Positions 6,747 through 7,851 of a DNA stretch of 7,851 nt are shown here, one piece after another; the first letter of the stretch is position 1; each line of letters opens with the position of its first letter. Source of the stretch: an uncultured Eubacteriales bacterium (GTDB lineage Bacteria > Bacillota_A > Clostridia > Oscillospirales > Oscillospiraceae); assembly GCA_949739085.1 (NCBI GenBank), contig CATIYU010000313.1, forward strand, positions 1-7,851, in the 5' to 3' direction. Under the pieces are notes generated by a model that was not told the DNA's origin, ran no database searches, and was given only the letters and a program-made list of their open reading frames with translations. The translations under genes were made by a program, and so were the position numbers.

Positions 6747-6774
6747 CCGGGAATGACCCGGATTTGGGTTTTTT
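6747..6774 (+). other. Small alternative hairpins in the spoVAD leader
   Basis: CCGGG (6747-6751) can pair with CCCGG (6757-6761) around a 5-base loop. ACCC (6756-6759) can instead pair with GGGT (6766-6769), which runs into six T residues (6769-6774) just before the GGAGG Shine-Dalgarno at 6775-6779. The two pairings exclude each other. The stems are only 4-5 base pairs, so an attenuator role is weakly supported; a 5' stabilising hairpin is equally possible. Confidence 0.25.
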
Positions 6775-6788
6775 GGAGGCGAGAGACC

Positions 6789-7796
6789 ATGCAGAAACGA
6801 TTGGGGCGGCAGACCGTCGCCCTGGAGCGGCCCAGCGTCATCCTCTCCCACGCCGCCGTGGGCGGCCGGCAGGAGGGGGAGGGGCCTCTGGCCGCGTATT
6901 TTGACCACCTGAACCAAGACAGCTTCTTTGGCGAGAAGACCTGGGAGAAGGGGGAGAGCGCCATGCAGAAGATGGCCCTCAGCAAGGCGCTGGAAAAGGC
7001 CACCCTTTCCCCGGAGGACCTGGACTATATTCTGGCGGGGGACCTGCTGAACCAGTGCATCGGCACGTCCTTCGGCCTGCGGGACTTTGGCATCCCCTTT
7101 TACGGGCTCTACGGGGCCTGCTCCACGATGGGGGAGTCCCTGGCCCTGGGGTCCCTGCTGGTGGCGGGTGGCTTCGCCCAGCGGGTGGGGGCCATGACCA
7201 GCAGCCACTTCTGCACCGCAGAGCGGCAGTACCGGATGCCGGTGCCCTACGGCAGCCAGCGGACCCCCACCGCTCAGTGGACCGCCACGGCGTCGGGGTG
7301 CGTAATCCTCGGGGCTGAGGGAGACGGCCCCCGGGTCACCGCCGTCACCTGCGGGAAAATTGTGGACAAGGGCGTCACCGACGCCAACAACATGGGGGCC
7401 GCCATGGCTCCGGCGGCCTACGACAGCCTCGCGGCCCACTTCGCCGCCACAAACACCGGCCCTCAGGACTACGACCTGGTGATCACCGGGGATCTGGGCG
7501 TGCTGGGACACCAGATCGTGGTGGACCTCTTCGCCCGGGATGGGGTGGAGATGGGGGAGAACTACCAGGACTGCGGGATGCTGCTCTACGACATCCAGAA
7601 GCAGGACATGCACGCCGGGGCCAGCGGGTGCGGCTGCTCGGCGTCGGTGCTGTGCGGATACCTGCTGCGGGAGATGGCGGAGGGGCGGTGGAAGAAGATT
7701 CTGTTCGCCCCCACGGGGGCCCTGCTCTCGCCCACCAGCAGCTTCCAGGGGGAGAGCGTGCCGGGCATCTGCCACGCGGTAACCATAGAGGCGTAG
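6789..7796 (+). CDS. spoVAD: Stage V sporulation protein AD (SpoVA dipicolinate channel component)
   Basis: SpoVAD is a thiolase-fold protein of the forespore inner membrane SpoVA system, which moves calcium-dipicolinate into the spore during sporulation and out during germination; the Bacillus protein binds dipicolinate directly. The 335-residue length fits the family. The N-terminal half carries LAGDLLNQCIGTSFGLRDF (82-100) and GLYGACSTMGES (106-117), with C111 at the thiolase nucleophile position. Further family blocks are GAMTSSHFCTAERQYRMPVPY (134-154), TASGCVILG (167-175), the VITGDLGVLG segment (231-240) and HAGASGCGCSAS (275-286). No signal peptide or transmembrane segment is seen, as expected for a peripheral protein. 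The ATG at 6789 follows GGAGG by 9 bases; an in-frame ATG at 6753 has no Shine-Dalgarno and is rejected. It has its own sigma-G/F-like promoter, and spoVAC, normally directly upstream, is absent. FabH-like synthases share the fold but not these motifs. Confidence 0.96.
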   Translation: MQKRLGRQTVALERPSVILSHAAVGGRQEGEGPLAAYFDHLNQDSFFGEKTWEKGESAMQKMALSKALEKATLSPEDLDYILAGDLLNQCIGTSFGLRDFGIPFYGLYGACSTMGESLALGSLLVAGGFAQRVGAMTSSHFCTAERQYRMPVPYGSQRTPTAQWTATASGCVILGAEGDGPRVTAVTCGKIVDKGVTDANNMGAAMAPAAYDSLAAHFAATNTGPQDYDLVITGDLGVLGHQIVVDLFARDGVEMGENYQDCGMLLYDIQKQDMHAGASGCGCSASVLCGYLLREMAEGRWKKILFAPTGALLSPTSSFQGESVPGICHAVTIEA

Positions 7797-7814
7797 CCGC
7801 CCCCGGAGAGGCGG
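7797..7814 (+). other. Small hairpin after spoVAD
   Basis: CCGCC (7797-7801) and GGCGG (7810-7814) form a 5-base-pair GC stem with an 8-base loop directly after the spoVAD stop. No T-run follows, so it is not an intrinsic terminator. It may act as an intercistronic stability element, or be chance in GC-rich sequence. Confidence 0.3.
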
Positions 7815-7841
7815 ATATGCGTAAAAAGAGGAGGAGGACTT

Positions 7842-7851
7842 ATGTATGCAG
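7842..7851 (+). CDS. Start of the next spoVA-operon gene, probably spoVAE (cut by window edge)
   Basis: Only ATG TAT GCA G is visible. AGGAGG at 7829-7834 sits 7 bases before the ATG, an excellent Shine-Dalgarno, and the gap to spoVAD is 45 bases. In Clostridia spoVAE normally follows spoVAD, and spoVAE proteins are short membrane proteins, so spoVAE is the likeliest identity by position alone. An alternative start at 7816 in another frame would give a very basic start, MRKKRRRTYVC, and is less likely because it would run through the Shine-Dalgarno sequence. Confidence 0.5.

Noticed and set aside
6538..6747. Minus-strand 69-codon frame in the hutH-spoVAD gap
   Set aside because: It begins with GTG without a ribosome site and runs straight through the consensus hut promoter; no conserved features.
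6699..7775. Minus-strand open frame of 358 codons opposite spoVAD
   Set aside because: It is rich in H, G, P, L and Q, has no motif, and spoVAD is unmistakable on the plus strand.

Overview
The window is high-GC, low-repeat chromosomal DNA with tightly packed genes. Spore-specific spoVAD, clostridial-type Shine-Dalgarno sequences and the gene content point to an endospore-forming anaerobic Clostridia, plausibly an Oscillospiraceae/Flavonifractor-like gut bacterium. That placement is inferred from gene content and base composition; no marker gene proves it.

About 80% of the window is one minus-strand operon, read right to left: hutH, hutU, ftcD, hutI, fchA. It encodes histidine breakdown by the tetrahydrofolate-linked route. 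HutH deaminates histidine to urocanate. HutU hydrates urocanate to imidazolone propionate. HutI opens the ring to formiminoglutamate. FtcD moves the formimino group to tetrahydrofolate, releasing glutamate. FchA deaminates 5-formimino-THF to 5,10-methenyl-THF plus ammonia. Gaps are 37, 1, 9 and -4 bases, so the genes are almost certainly co-transcribed. A near-consensus sigma-A promoter precedes hutH and a strong intrinsic terminator follows fchA. No hutG, histidine transporter or dedicated regulator lies in the window.

Right of hutH is a 254-bp divergent intergenic region containing an A+T-rich island. It holds the hut promoter, a dyad just upstream of its -35, a Crp/Fnr-like dyad, and a sigma-G/F-like promoter facing right. 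That promoter leads into spoVAD, a thiolase-fold protein of the SpoVA dipicolinate channel system. The window ends at the first codons of the next gene, probably spoVAE. spoVAC, the usual upstream neighbour, is absent here.

At the far left, beyond the hut terminator, are the first 17 codons of another minus-strand gene that cannot be identified.

I see no mobile element, CRISPR array, tRNA, rRNA or clearly undescribed system. The points of interest are the long animal-type urocanase, the split FtcD/FchA arrangement, the regulatory sites in the divergent region, and spoVAD heading its own transcription unit without spoVAC.
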